Assembly (NCBI GenBank): GCA_002914805.1
Contig: JXTB01000102.1
Coordinates: 299,685 to 363,684, forward strand
DNA length: 64,000 nucleotides
Direction: 5' to 3'
From: Parasponia andersonii
Taxonomy: Eukaryota > Streptophyta > Magnoliopsida > Rosales > Cannabaceae
Shown here: positions 1 through 12,004 of the stretch, piece after piece
Position numbering within the stretch: position 1 is the first letter of the stretch
How the letters are laid out: every line of letters starts with the position of its first letter
Program-made: the position numbers and the translations under genes
Notes under the pieces: model-generated
The model's input: only the letters and a program-made list of their open reading frames with translations
Databases searched by the model: none
What the model was told of the DNA's origin: nothing

Positions 1-980
1 AACACAAAGAATCAAAATCATAAAATCTCTTCGTATAACTATAAGAAAGTATTCTTACTCGAGTGTTCTTGGTCTTCGACATCGGGCAGTATGCCTTTAT
101 CTTTCCAGGTGAATATACCACGTCCCTAACAAAAGAATTCGATTAATATTATATCGTACGTAATTTTGTAACAAATTTATTAAAACGAAAAGGAACCTTC
201 AAATTAAAAGAAAAATAATAATAACTCACTTTATCCTCCCTTTTGGACTTTTGATCTCTGCATTAGTACATAAAATGAAATCAAATCTCTAAACGATCAT
301 ACTAAAAATAAAATTTGCAACAGTATTAAAATGAAATTAAAACATTTTATTATTAGAGGAACTTCATAATCTAGAACTTAATGTTCCAGAAAATTTCAAG
401 AAATGGGTCAAATGTTATATTCATATATTGTATTAAAGAAAAACTATATGACTAACGGACTGGATCTTCTATTCAGTTAGAATTAAAATGAAGACAAGGA
501 AAGAGTCTTCTATTCAAATGTTCCACTCCACTATGTGACTATATATATACAAAGTCACAAACCAGTCTAAACTTTATTCCATTAGTTAATGTCTAAGCTT
601 AATTAGTTACGTATTTCTCGCACATTAACTGGCAAATATAAGACTATTTTTCTCTCAATATTCTTCTTCCAATGGGCAAATTCTAGTCCTTTCCAGCAAA
701 ATTTCATGCTTTGCAGACTGTCCCTTGTACCAATCTCTCTTAGATAATTCTTACCAACGATAAACCCACCATGGCCAAACTCTACAACCCTTGGACCTCA
801 AAGTTCGACACATCGTTTATCATAACAGAGCTCACCAACATAAGACCAATATTGATGTGACTCTTGGAAGATGAAAGATTCTAAAGAAATTTAAAGAAAA
901 AGTTCCAAGAAGATAACATACACAAAGTTATCTAATACGTAAGAAGAAATAACTATCGAGTAGTTTTTATACGCTATATA
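1..980. other. intergenic, no gene recognised
   Basis: AT-rich sequence. On the minus strand about 680-850 there is a short stretch with coding-like composition (one frame reads VVEFGHGGFIVGKNY), but it is interrupted by stops and I do not recognise a family. Nothing else can be supported here. Confidence 0.5.
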
Positions 981-1177
981 NNNNNNNNNNNNNNNNNNNN
1001 NNNNNNNNNNNNNNNNNNNNNNNNNNNNNNNNNNNNNNNNNNNNNNNNNNNNNNNNNNNNNNNNNNNNNNNNNNNNNNNNNNNNNNNNNNNNNNNNNNNN
1101 NNNNNNNNNNNNNNNNNNNNNNNNNNNNNNNNNNNNNNNNNNNNNNNNNNNNNNNNNNNNNNNNNNNNNNNNNNNNN
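981..1177. other. assembly gap (197 N)
   Basis: A run of 197 unknown bases. The flanks are AT-rich and do not obviously match each other, so what is missing cannot be said. Confidence 0.99.
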
Positions 1178-1440
1178 CCAATTAGCTCATATTTTCAACA
1201 CAAATTAGCGGAAATAAACTTGTACAATATATTTAACATAAATTAATTTGTACGTGTTTTACTACTTCAAACATAGATATCTATCCAATACAAGTATAAA
1301 CTGAATTAAAATCTCAAAATATATGCGTCCTAAGTAAAGCTTAACATTATTAAAATATATGTAGTAACTTTTTCAACCTTACGTAAAGTATGCTCTAACG
1401 GTCTGATATACAATTAATTACAAAGTTTGAGATAAAAAAA

Positions 1441-1607
1441 GAGCAATATTATGGTAGTGCCTAATACCACAATGACGTGTCAATCTGTTACTAGATAATT
1501 GTAATTAATAAATTGAGTTTTATATAGGTATTACTCGAATTATAATTATAATTAACTAGTAATAAACCGGCATATCATGTAATATTGGGCATCATAGCAT
1601 TATTCAT
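1441..1607. mobile_element. MITE-like element with imperfect terminal inverted repeats
   Basis: The left end (GCAATATTATGGTAGTGCC, from about 1443) is an imperfect inverted copy of the right end (about 1580-1607, reverse complement GAATAATGCTATGATGCCC). About 170 bp long, AT-rich and non-coding, as expected for a miniature inverted-repeat element. I found no clear target-site duplication, so the superfamily is open. Confidence 0.45.
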
Positions 1608-1727
1608 ACAATCGTAATGTCGTCGATTTAAGTTTTTTGTAGGAGTGAGAATCTGAACCCTTCAAAGCGACCACTCTTGTTGTCGACTTAATGTATACTT
1701 TTTAGTTATTATATTTTCTAGAACACA

Positions 1728-2270
1728 TACTACAAGAAATATGACTTTCGCTGACGCATTTTTTCGTCGGAAAAAGTAGCAAAAAAACGTCGCCGAAAGG
1801 TATTTGATAATTACCGATGCAATTTCTCATCGGCAATTATTGTCAGTGTAAGACCGTAGCTAAATGCCACTTTCTGATAGAAATTTAATTTCGTCGGTAA
1901 AAGTAACCTTCACCGACGCATTAGTAAGTTTTATCGATGTACAGTTTACGTCGGCGAAAGTTTTCTGTCAGCGAAAATATGACCTAATTCGAAATCTACT
2001 TGACTTTCACTGACAAATAAATAAGTCGGTGAAAGTTAAATAATTACCGACGCATTTATGCGTCGGTAAAAGTTATTAAAGAAATAATTTAAAAACGAAC
2101 AATAAATTTTCCGATGACAAAATATGTCGGTGAAAATATCTAAAAAATATTTTTAAAAATAAAAATACCTTTATTGATGACAAAACCTGTCGATGAATGT
2201 ATTTTTGTAGAATATAAATAATTTTTTACCGACGTAATTCTGCGTCAACAAAAATTTCATTAATTTGTTA
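1728..2270. repeat. CACTA left terminus with subterminal repeats
   Basis: After the terminal repeat, short motifs of the form CCGACGCATT, GCGTCGGTAA and GTCGGTGAAAG recur in both orientations to about 2260. In CACTA elements such subterminal repeats are binding sites for the TNP1/TNPA-type protein. The matching right-hand set lies at 11850-12004. Confidence 0.8.
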
Positions 2271-2392
2271 AAAAAAGTTTATTTAATTGATTGCTATAAT
2301 TATTTATTAATTAATAATAATTAATAATGAATAATTAATTTGGTTAACTAATATATTAAAATTGGGAAGAAGATATATTAACACAAATTTTA

Positions 2393-3937
2393 TTAAATAA
2401 GAAAAATATACAAATTGTATCTAAAATTAGAACATATTATAAAAACGTCTACAATTTTGGAGACGAAGGCGGTAGCATCTCGATGTCGAGCTTTGTAATC
2501 AATGTTTGAAGCATCCGATTTTGCTCGTTGAGTTGTTGCCGAGTCTTCTCGAGCCATTTGTCGCTGAGTCTCATCGATTTGCTGTGTGTGCTCCACATCC
2601 TTCTCAGCTAGCTACTGCTTCAAGGTGGCGATGGTCTCAGCGACTTATCCCATGCTGACAGCCCTCTGTCCTCCTATACTTTTCAGTCGAGGGAGTGCTC
2701 CTAACTCTTTCTGCCACCTAGATCTAGTTCCTAAAGCCTTGGACAGGATCTGAAATTCATCGACCTGTTCTGGCCTCACCACAGACTCAGCAGACGAGAC
2801 ACTATCCCCAAGCTCAGACTGAGCACGAGACTGAGTTTGAGTGAGCACTTCCGTCTTAGACGTAACCATCTCTGCCTACAAAATAAAATAAAAATTAAAG
2901 TAATTATAATTTATATACGCAAATTAAATATTTTAAATAAACAGAATGAATTCTTATATGTTTCTCCTAGGTGTACTAGTTCCGCCAACTAGATGCCTTG
3001 AGATGGCGGCTCTCGAAGTAGTCGATAGGGCTCATAACCTCTCCGGTCTCTAGGTTGCCCTATGAAAAGTAGGAAAAAAACGGTAGATTATTTGGTTATA
3101 GTGTATTTTGTACTAATTAAAGAAAATGTTTGACTTTCTAACCTTTACTTTCATCTGACTAATCATGCTAGACGACCCCTGTACAGGTGGATACAATTGC
3201 TTAGACTGATTTTCCGAGTTCTGTGTTGAGACTTTCTGCAAAAATATACAAGTTGTTAATTTCACCATTGATTATAATTTATTCTTAATAATTAATTTTT
3301 TTATAAATGCGTATTAATTACCTCAAACTCTTGAGAACTGAAATGATCGCACAAAATATTCCACTGATGGAAGGGAACGTTCTTGTACGGATTGACCTTA
3401 ATAAAAGCTATATCCCTCTTACCCCCTTTTTTCATAAAATGATTCTGCATCATGTTGTGCCAATCCTGTAAATATGCCATCATGACTGCTTAATAGAGTC
3501 CATGAAGAGTGCATCGGACTGAGGATAATCAAACTTTATCTGTGAAAGTAAAATGGACAATTATTAATAAAGGCTTTTATTAAAATAGCTTAAAATAATC
3601 TTTTAGGAAACTCACTTATCTCCATCTAGTTTAAGATGAGCTTAATGTCTTCTTTCTTCACATCCTTCCATGTTGGAGTGGAAGCTGGGATAGTGTTTCT
3701 AATTGTCTTAGCAAGAATGTTCAAGAACATCTTGCCATGATCCAAGATAGGCTTCCCTATCTTTTCACAAAACTCGACCTTCAATCGGTCAGTCTTAAGC
3801 CTCCTAAGTTCCTTTTCGACCGAATAACCTCTCGTCTCTTCTCTAACCCTCTTTCCTTTGGGATCATGTCTATCATCTCCAAAGCTGGAACCAAAGGTGG
3901 TACTAGTTGCTAGGGGAGCACTCTCGTGGCTAGACAT
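2393..3937 (-). pseudogene. TNP1-like / plant transposase (Ptta/En/Spm type), fragmented
   Basis: Pieces in order of reading are 3937-3626 (Ser-rich start, then GKRVREETRGY and a basic segment), 3483-3301 (LQDWHNMMQNHFMKKGGK and QWNILCDHFSS), 2869-2645 (RLKSIGGQRAV) and 2596-2393 (TQQIDETQRQMARED, coiled-coil-like). This layout matches the second gene of CACTA elements, the plant transposase family Ptta/En/Spm (PF03004 type), which binds subterminal repeats. The pieces are separated partly by likely introns and partly by decay. A homologous, more eroded copy lies on the plus strand at 44500-45930; shared landmarks are the DPKGKR motif and the VKGQR / IGGQR segment. Confidence 0.7.
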
Positions 3938-4038
3938 CCTGCAAAAAAAATATTATCATAGTTTAGAAACGTTACACAGCAATATAAAAAATAATAAACA
4001 CAAAATTTTCAAAACTCTACACACACTAGAATATAAAA

Positions 4039-7000
4039 TTATGTTACATTATCAGATATTTCATTCTCTTCTTCAGATATTGTATCACTATCGTCATCAA
4101 GTTCAACTTCTTCATCATTGTATTCCTCTAAAGTATCGTCTTCGAACTCATCATTATCAACTAAAAAATCATTAGGGGTCACAACACGAGCTTGAAAGAT
4201 AAGGTCATCAATATTGTCAACTTCATTTGATTCAACATCTTCCTGATGAAATCGAACATTTTCCATTTCTGGAAGCTCAACCCACAATTGGAATGACAAA
4301 AAATTAGCTTCTTGCAAAAGAGGAACATCGGAGCTTGTTGATGCAATATCAGAAACATCTACCGCATCTAGAAAGTCCCATATGTTTCGAGGCGTATACT
4401 TGTTAACAAGTTTCCATAGTGGCCCACTCTTATCATCATTGGTGTAATAAATCAGCTCTGCTTGTGATGTAAGTATAAATGGGTCATCTTTGTACTGATA
4501 AGCACCTGTGAATATACTTGTGAATTGTTCATCTAGCTGAATCCATTTTTTTCTCAGATCAGTGTTGAACCACCTGCATCTAAACAATACCACGCTGCAC
4601 TCTTTAATATATGACAACTCTAGAACTTGTTCTAGTATACCGTAGAAGTAGTTCCTATCAGATTCAGGAACATGGACACCACAATTCTCGGAGTTGCATT
4701 TACTGTCATGCTTATCAACTAGAAACTTTACCCCATTCACCACATAACTAGGGTAGGAGGAATTTGAGAACTTGGATCTACTAGCCAATGCATACAATTC
4801 ATTATTGAGCTCATCTGAACTTAATGTTCATAACTGATTTATCTAATATCAGAAAATCATTAGATAACATATAATTTGATGCAAAGATTAGTGAAATTTA
4901 GGAAATTATACAAGAGAAACTTCCTTCGGATTTAAACCATGCAAGAAACTCAACTTCTTATTGTCATTCTAGGTTCGCACCACCTTTAGTCTCTAACTCT
5001 CTCATATGCTCACTACATGTATGTAGTGTCATACATTAGGGAAGTTCTAATAACATTGAACAAAAAGCATAGAAGGGTATAAAATACTTACTCAAGATAT
5101 TTTTGTACTTCCAGGTAGTTATTCATTACGTACCACTCAGCTTTAAGCCGATCAGAAGGATTAAGAATAATAATGTCTTTTTTGCCCAGTGGGTGACCAA
5201 AAAACTTAAAGACTGACAATATGTAGTTTGGTCGAGCATTAACAGCAATTTCATTACCTTTGGGTCGATTAAATCGAGTTTTGACACCCCACAAATACAT
5301 AGAGCAAAATGTAAGCGCCTTTATAATGACATACGCTTCAGCAATAGACCCTTCTGGATGTACCCGATTTTCGAATATACTGTTTATAAACTCCAATGGC
5401 CCGCTCAATTGCCTCTTCTGGTAAATAGAGAATCAAGTGAATCATTATATCAAAGAAGATGGGTGGAAATATTCTTTCCAACTTATCTAATATGGTTACA
5501 ACATCCTTTTGTAACTTTTCTTAATCGGCCACATTCAATGTGCGTGCACAAATCTTTTGGAAAAAAAACACAACTCAGTGATAGTCTCTCGGATTTCCTT
5601 TTTCAAATACAGTCTAATTCCAGTAAGTAGAAGACGTTGGAATAAGACATGACAGTCATGTGATTTTAAACCAGATATTTTATCTTCTGTTTCACTCACA
5701 TTTTTTGTTAAGTTGGAAGCAAACCCATCAGGAAATTGGACTGACTTGATATATTGACAGAACTTCTTTCGCTCCCCCAGGTCTTAAAGTGTAAGAAGCA
5801 TGTGGCTTCTTCCACTTGTTTCCCATTTTATATAAATGTAACTCTTTGCGAATATTCATATCTGCAAGATCAAGTCTAGCCTTATCTGTATCTTTTGATT
5901 TCCTCTCGAGGCTCAAGACAGTTCCCAAGACACTGTCACACACATTTTTCTCAATGGGTATGACATCTAAATTATGTCTCAATAACAAGTGCTGCCAATA
6001 GTCAAGGTCGAAAAAAATGCTTTTTTTCACCAATTTAACTCGACTGCAGTATATTTCCTCTTCACTCCGCCATAGTCTTTGTGTTTTCCAGGCAACCTAA
6101 ACTGTAAGTGCTCTAACTGTCTCAAAATATCATCTCCGGAGTACTTGTTAGGTGGCGGCCTTAAGTCATATTGACCATCATATTGTCTACTCCTCCTTAT
6201 TTTATCAACCATCAGAAGAAAGCGTCTGTGCCCAATATATGCTACCTTACTTCGGATCCCCACAGATGGAGTTTCTTCATTACAAGTTGGGCAAGCTTTA
6301 TACCCTTTTGTGCTCTAACCTGACATTAAGGCATATGTTGGATAATCATTGATGGACCACATTACTGCAGCCCGCATACAAAACATGTTACCACTTACTG
6401 CATCCCTCGTTTCAATACCATTCAACCACAATTCCTTCAACTCATCAACCAAATGCCTCAAGAAGATGTCCATGTCCTTCCTAGGGGCAGTAGGACCAGG
6501 GATAAGGAGAGACAACATCATTGAGTCCGCTTTTATGCACTTCCAGGGTGGCAGGTTATACGGAACAAATATAACTAGCCACATCCTATAAGCAGTGCTC
6601 ATATTCCCAAATGGGTTAAACCCATCTGTTGCCAACCCTAATCGGACATTTCATGGATCAGCTACAAATGAAGGATATTTTTTATCAAACTCCTTCCAGA
6701 TAATACCATCTACAAGGTGTCTCAAAATACCATCTTCTTTTGGCTTTCCTGAATCATGCCATCTCATGTCCTTTGCAATATGCCGAGAACTATACAACCG
6801 CTTCAATCAGAGTGTAATAGGAAAATACCTCATCACTTTCTTCGGTACTTTTTTCTCTACTTTCCAACGGCTTTCACCACATACCGGATAACTGTTTAAC
6901 TATGAGTTCTCATTCCAAAATATAGCACAATTGTACTTGCATACATGAATTGATTCGTATTAAAAACCGATATCACGTAACTTTGCCTTAGACTCATAGT

Positions 7001-7550
7001 GTGATCCAGGTAAATTAGTCCTATCTGGAAATGCTTCAAGCAAAAATTTGAGTAACGAATTAAATGATTTATTGCTCCACTTGTTGAGGACTTTCAAATG
7101 TATCAACTTAACTAAAAAGTTAAGTGACGAGAACTTTGTGCACCCAGGATACAACTCTTTCTCCATCTCCTCAAATAACTTGCTAAGCTTGTCTGAGTCT
7201 TGATTGCCATCTGTCGGGATGTCATCCAAGTTTGGATCAACTTCATTACTTGGTCCACTTACTGCAGCAATATCAACTATGAGATCATGCATCTTATCCC
7301 CTTCGTCTTCGCTTTCCGCAGTTACTGCTGGAAATGATTCTCCATGATATGACCATATAGTATAGGACTGTTCGATGCCCTTCTCAACTATATATTGTTC
7401 CACTGTATCTGGGTCTTGGAATTTCTCATTCAAACATATTCTACACAGACATCTCACTTTACCTTGGTCGTTGACAAATGCTTTTGATCTCTCAGCAAAA
7501 GCCTTAGCACCACTTCTAAACTGAGCTGACAATTGATTCCTTATGCTCAT
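4039..7550 (-). pseudogene. TNP2-like CACTA transposase, interrupted
   Basis: The reading order is: transposase-associated domain at 7550-6960 (CRICLNEKF, GIEQSYTIWSYHGE; then ELYPGCTKFSSLNFLVKLIH); Tnp2 catalytic region at about 6890-6000 (ATDGFNPFG, YNLPPWKCIK, MWSINDYPTYALMSG, then SKVAYIGHRRFL); a conserved block at 6033-5728 (IFFDLDYWQHLLLRHNLDV, IEKNVCDSVLG); a DUF4218-like block at about 5580-5088 (HPEGSIAEAYVI); and a DUF4216-like C-terminus at 4797-4039 (FRCRWFNT) ending in a very acidic tail. Domain order is exactly that of plant CACTA transposases. At least four stop or frame breaks separate the blocks, beyond what introns explain, so the gene is dead. Domain names rest on remembered motifs, not on a search. 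Confidence 0.8.
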
Positions 7551-8119
7551 CCAATCTTGTCGATGTCCATCTTATATTGTCCACATATAGCAAAGAACAA
7601 TTATCGGTAAAAGTACATACAATGACATATAGGCATATATATAGCTAATATGTAAGTGCTTCCATGTGCATGTGTCCTAAATCCATCTTATCACTCCACT
7701 ACTAAAAGGTAAGGCCCTATCCCATTCAAGATTACTTTATTATGTGGTCCATTATTCACTCAAACATTGTTCCGTTCATCCCGAAATTCCAGCAGCAACT
7801 CCACATAGTTCTCCTAAGTATGCTACATATATGTACACACTTGGAGAACACAAGGAGATACCACCAGAACTCGACCAGAGAACAATGTTTGTAAGTAAAC
7901 GACAACACATAACGTGTAATCCCAAGTTGTCCAAACGAGATAATTCAGAACTCGATATCGAGATGCATAATCTCTCATCGACTCTTGAATGGGTCTAAGG
8001 TAATTTCTTTCGTGCATAAAATAAATCATGTATATATTAAAGATAGTTGATAAACATACATATTTGAAAAGAAATCATCAACCAACAGAATAACTGTAGA
8101 TCGATTATTCTCTTCTATT

Positions 8120-8910
8120 GGCATTTTCATAATTTCGGGACTTCTAGGGGTGTACCAGGCCTCCTAGTGATATTTTGGGAATTCAAACTCTTCTGGGGGT
8201 ATTTTTGTAAATTCGGGTCTCCTAGGGGTCTAACGGGACTCCTAGGAGTATTTTGGGGATTCTAACTCTTCTATGGTTGTTTCTATAATTTCGAGTCTTC
8301 TAAGAGTGTATTGGGACTCGTAGGGGTAGTTTAGTAATCTTGGGGTCGTTTACGGGTGCATTAGGTCGTTTAGGGGTATTTGGAATTCTATATATTTATG
8401 TCTCACTACGATATTTTTGTCATTTTATGTTTTATATTATTATTTATTATTAATGACTCAATTTTATTTTTCTACAATTTTAAGTGATAATATTTTAAGT
8501 GCCAACAAAAAAGGGAACGTGTATTGGGTATCTTGGGGATTTTTTGGGAATTCTACATCTACTACCGCTATCTCGGGTGCTCTAAGGATATTTTGGGACC
8601 TCTAACCCTTCTAGGGGCCTTTTCGTAAATTCGGATCTTCTAGAGATATATTGAGTGTCATAGGGTTATTTCGGAAAATCTATATCTTTTATTGATATCT
8701 CATGTACTCTAGGGTTATTTTGGGAAATTTTGCATGTTTTATGTCTTATAGGGGTGTTTTATCATTTTAGGTGTCATATGATTATTTTTTATTTAATACA
8801 CAATTTTTATTTACTATGATTTTAATATAATATTAAAAATTATTATATATATTATGAAATCTAAAATTTTTAAGGGATAAAATTTTAATTGCCAAAAAAA
8901 AGGGGGGGAA
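8120..8910. repeat. degenerate direct repeat, about 390-bp unit, inside CACTA
   Basis: Two divergent copies of a roughly 390-bp unit lie head to tail. Each has a G/T-rich half built of short motifs such as TTCTAGGGG and TATTTTGGG, then an AT-rich half ending TTTTAAGTGCCAACAAAAAAGG (about 8490-8512) or the related end at 8880-8900. The G-rich half is itself a degenerate array with spacing near 50-60 bp. No coding capacity. Confidence 0.6.
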
Positions 8911-8987
8911 CTTGTATCACTTTTAGGGGATCCTAACCACTAAGGATCCTCCGAAATACGGTACAAGTTCCCCCCTCTTTTTTTGGT
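8891..8987. repeat. long inverted repeat (hairpin)
   Basis: The left arm, about 8891-8916, is GCC, an A tract, a G tract and AACTTGTA. The right arm, about 8962-8987, is its near-perfect reverse complement. The inner part contains a second inverted pair built on GGATCCT. On one strand the whole would fold into a hairpin of about 97 bases. Confidence 0.7.
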
Positions 8988-9049
8988 ATTCAATATTTTA
9001 TTACATATTTTGGTGCACTAAAATGATGAACATATGTTCCAAAAATTAT

Positions 9050-9200
9050 GGTTAACAAGCTGCACACATGGTACCGAGTACCAAGAGGTATGCACACTAA
9101 GTGTGCCCATTAAGTGTACATACTTGGCACTTAATACCAAATGTGTGCATATATGTGCACACACAATACTTGGTGCCAAGTGTGTGCACATTTCCACAAT
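9050..9200. repeat. cluster of GTGTGCAC / ACTTGGTGCCAAGT palindromes
   Basis: In about 150 bp the motifs TGTGCAC, TGCACAC, GGTACC, TTGGCAC and the perfect 14-base palindrome ACTTGGTGCCAAGT recur in both orientations, suggesting degenerate short tandem or foldback units. Its role is unknown. Confidence 0.5.
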
Positions 9201-10680
9201 AAAATCACCTATATTATAATACAAATTAGATATAAAACTAAAATATTTAGATAACTATAAAAACTAGAAAACAAAATCAACCAAGCAAACATAAAAGTAA
9301 GTATAATATCCAAAATGCAAAACAATCAATAGATACTAGTGAGTAAAAATAGAAAGCATAACTCATATATCTAAACCCGAAATCCCACATTGGACATATA
9401 TCATGATTATTTTTCCTTTTTCGTGTGATACATAAATATTTTCTCAATTAAGGGTCTAATATGCTCAACGAAGAGACACTATTGTGAAAATGGACATATC
9501 TAAAAACTAAATAGGCTACTTAAGATGGTAAATCGAATCAAATATATTTAGGCCTGACCTGAAATGAATTCAAACTTCAATATACTGTAATTCAAAGTTT
9601 AGGGTAGCATAAAAAGACATTATTTCAAGAACCAATATACAGTATTTGGCAAATAAGATCCAAAGGTCCCAACATTAGGTAACACTTCCCAACTCCACAA
9701 GAATATAAATGTAACGTCAAGTTTCAACCATAAGATTTGGAGAGTAATGAAAATGAACCAAAAATATTGTATCCCTCTAATATATAAGTTTCAACAGCAA
9801 CTATTATATCATGGGTATAATTTCATAACATAGTCATGATACATGTATTTTACATAAATTCATTTACTATTATATTCATTTAAGAAAAACAAACTAAAAC
9901 TATTGATTATGAGAATTAACCAAATTTTGTTCCGTCAAAAGAGAAAAATTACATTTTTTTTGCAACCTAAAAATTACAAACTTAATCTATTGATTCATAA
10001 AATAACAATAGTCTATTCATTAATTATTGATATAAATTCCCCACTTTTCAGATACCATTAATGTCAATATATATTTATATATCTAATCTTTAAATGACTA
10101 TATAAAATTCATTGTACAGTCACCAATTTTCCATCTTTGTATTCATCTGCTTTGCTATTTTTAGTTAGATAGTTAAATGATGTACAACACATAGTTTACT
10201 TGTGGTGTTATAAAATATAAGTTAGAGTTCACTTGATCTTTATTGAAAAACCTACTTCAATTTTGAAGAAAATTTCCCCTGTTTAGTGATCTCATGCGTA
10301 AAAGAGTAAAGTAAAACTTTAGACAACATAAATATTATATCTATTCGTTTTGTTTTTAATAAGGTACATAATGGAAAAAAAAGCCTTAGAAAGCTTTGAA
10401 AAAGGACACAAGAAAGAAAAAAACAAAGAAAGAAAAGCAAACGATCGACATGGAAAAATAATACATTTAACATATTTCTCTTGCAACATAAAAGAAAACA
10501 TGACAAAGGTAAATCTTGTTTCGGTCTAAATCACTTCATATCATGAAAAAACTACAATTCTATTCATATGTAAGATAGTAATCTTTAACTCATCCTTGTC
10601 ATGTTTTGTAACTATTAGAATCAAAATACCACAGAAACTCTTTTTCAGTTATTACTAACTTATTTTGTTATGCAAGTATG

Positions 10681-10769
10681 GTACTTGAGGCTAGCTCATA
10701 TAGTTGGGTAGGTAAGTGTGTGCTTTGAGATTCAAATCCCCATGAATGTATCTTAAAAAAATTTTTAAA
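10681..10769 (+). mobile_element. tRNA-derived SINE with 8-bp target duplication
   Basis: The body has a box-A-like segment (GGCTAGCTCATATAGTTGG) and, about 40 bp on, a box-B-like segment (GATTCAAATCC), the internal Pol III promoter of tRNA-derived SINEs, followed by an A-rich tail. It is flanked by CAAGTATG at 10673-10680 and at 10770-10777, a perfect 8-bp target duplication. It lies inside the CACTA element and is therefore younger than that insertion or the element's source copy. Confidence 0.75.
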
Positions 10770-11427
10770 CAAGTATGAGTATTCATAATAGTTAACAATT
10801 ACAATGAAAAATGAAATTTTAAAAAAGTTATGAGTCCTATAGTCTTTCCTCCTTGATTTATCACTCTTAAGTTTTTTTTTTGTAGCGTTTAACTATCAAC
10901 TTATTCTCTTTTATTATTATTATTATTATTATTTTAATAATCCAACTTATTCATTTTGTAACAATAGGGTCATTTGTCACTAATTCTGTCAAAAAAAAAG
11001 TTGATCCATTGGGCACAAAAATAACTTCCCCCTTCTTGCAAATGCACTCTATGGGTTTTTTTTTTCTAAGCTTGGGTTGCCATTACAAATTAAATAAACA
11101 TGGAAAAATAATACACACGACGACATGTAAATTATTATGGATTGTAGTAGAAAAATTTGCTAGCGGTATACTGATGAACCACACGACGACATCCATCAAG
11201 CAGTTTTCATAATAGAGGAAATTTTCGTATCATCATTAACCAACAAAAACTAAAAGTATCACAATAAGATAATATAAGAATATCACCTGATTGATAACCA
11301 TATCAGAAATCAGATCTAAGACATATATCACACAAGAATATCACAAAATTATCACAATTCATAAAATTAAAAAAAAAATAAATACACAAAATCAGTTTCA
11401 GAAACACTTACCTTTCAAACCACAAGA

Positions 11428-11805
11428 TCACTGAGAAAACGAGACCACGAGCCCAAAAGACCAAGCAAAACAAACTGAAACCAAGCAAAAGATAGAGAAA
11501 CTGAGAGCAAAAGAGAGGGCGACGGAAGAGGGAGAGGTGGTAAGGAAGGAGTGACGGTAAGGGAAGAGTAGCAGAAGAGAGAGAAAGGGGCGGCGAGAGA
11601 GAGAGAGGGGCTGTGAGTGATGAGAGAAAGGGAAAAAAAGGGATTGCGGCTGAATTGAGACTAAAGGAAAGAGGGGAATAGGGTTTTGTAGTAAAAATTT
11701 TTTATTAATGGTTTTATTTACTTTCCCCAACGGAATAAAGACTCTTCCTCGGCAAAGGTACCTTAAAAATTCTTTAATTTTGGCTAAAAAAATAATAGGT
11801 GCCAA
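11428..11805 (-). promoter_or_regulatory. pyrimidine-rich leader region of the CACTA genes
   Basis: On the minus strand this region is CT-rich with (CT)n runs (about 11560-11615), resembling a plant 5' UTR. It lies between the right terminus and the transposase, where the promoter and leader of the element's transcript are expected. An open frame here is low-complexity and not convincing as protein. Assignment is by position and composition only. Confidence 0.35.
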
Positions 11806-11849
11806 ATAGTAATTCTTTTTACAGTAAGATGATGCGCATTTTTTTCAAT

Positions 11850-12004
11850 ATCCTTTTACCGACAGAAATAAATTATCCGTCGGTAAATAACAAAGATACC
11901 GACACGGGCACGTCGGTATAGAGTACTTATAATTAGATTTTTTGGACAACTTTTACCGACAGGTTTTACATAATCTGTCGGTGAAAATCTGTTTTCTTGT
12001 AGTG
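11850..12004. repeat. CACTA right terminus with subterminal repeats
   Basis: Contains CCGACAGAAATAAATT, CCGTCGGTAAA, CCGACACGGGCACGTCGG and CCGACAGGTTTTAC followed by CTGTCGGTGAAA, ending in TTTCTTGTAGTG. These are the same short GTCGG family repeats as the left terminus. Confidence 0.8.

Larger units (their letters stand above)
1728..12004 (-). mobile_element. CACTA (En/Spm) DNA transposon, complete ends, decayed genes
   Basis: The left end reads TACTACAAGAAAT (1728-1740; first base changed from the family's C) and the right end reads TTTCTTGTAGTG (11993-12004), the inverted match of CACTACAAGAAA. The bases just outside, ACA at 1725-1727 and ACA at 12005-12007, form the 3-bp target duplication typical of CACTA elements. 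Both ends carry clusters of subterminal GTCGG/CCGAC repeats. Two genes lie on the minus strand: a TNP2-like transposase (about 7550-4039) followed by a TNP1-like gene (about 3937-2393). Both are split by stops and frame changes, so this copy should not make active transposase, although its ends could still be recognised. About 10.3 kb, a normal size for an autonomous member. The 4 kb between the transposase 5' end and the right terminus holds unusual repeats and a SINE. Confidence 0.9.

Noticed and set aside
891-1181. Open frame across the first assembly gap
   Set aside because: Consists almost entirely of unknown bases.
11428-11805. Minus-strand 125-codon frame
   Set aside because: Ser/Leu/Phe-rich translation of a CT-rich leader; no domain seen.
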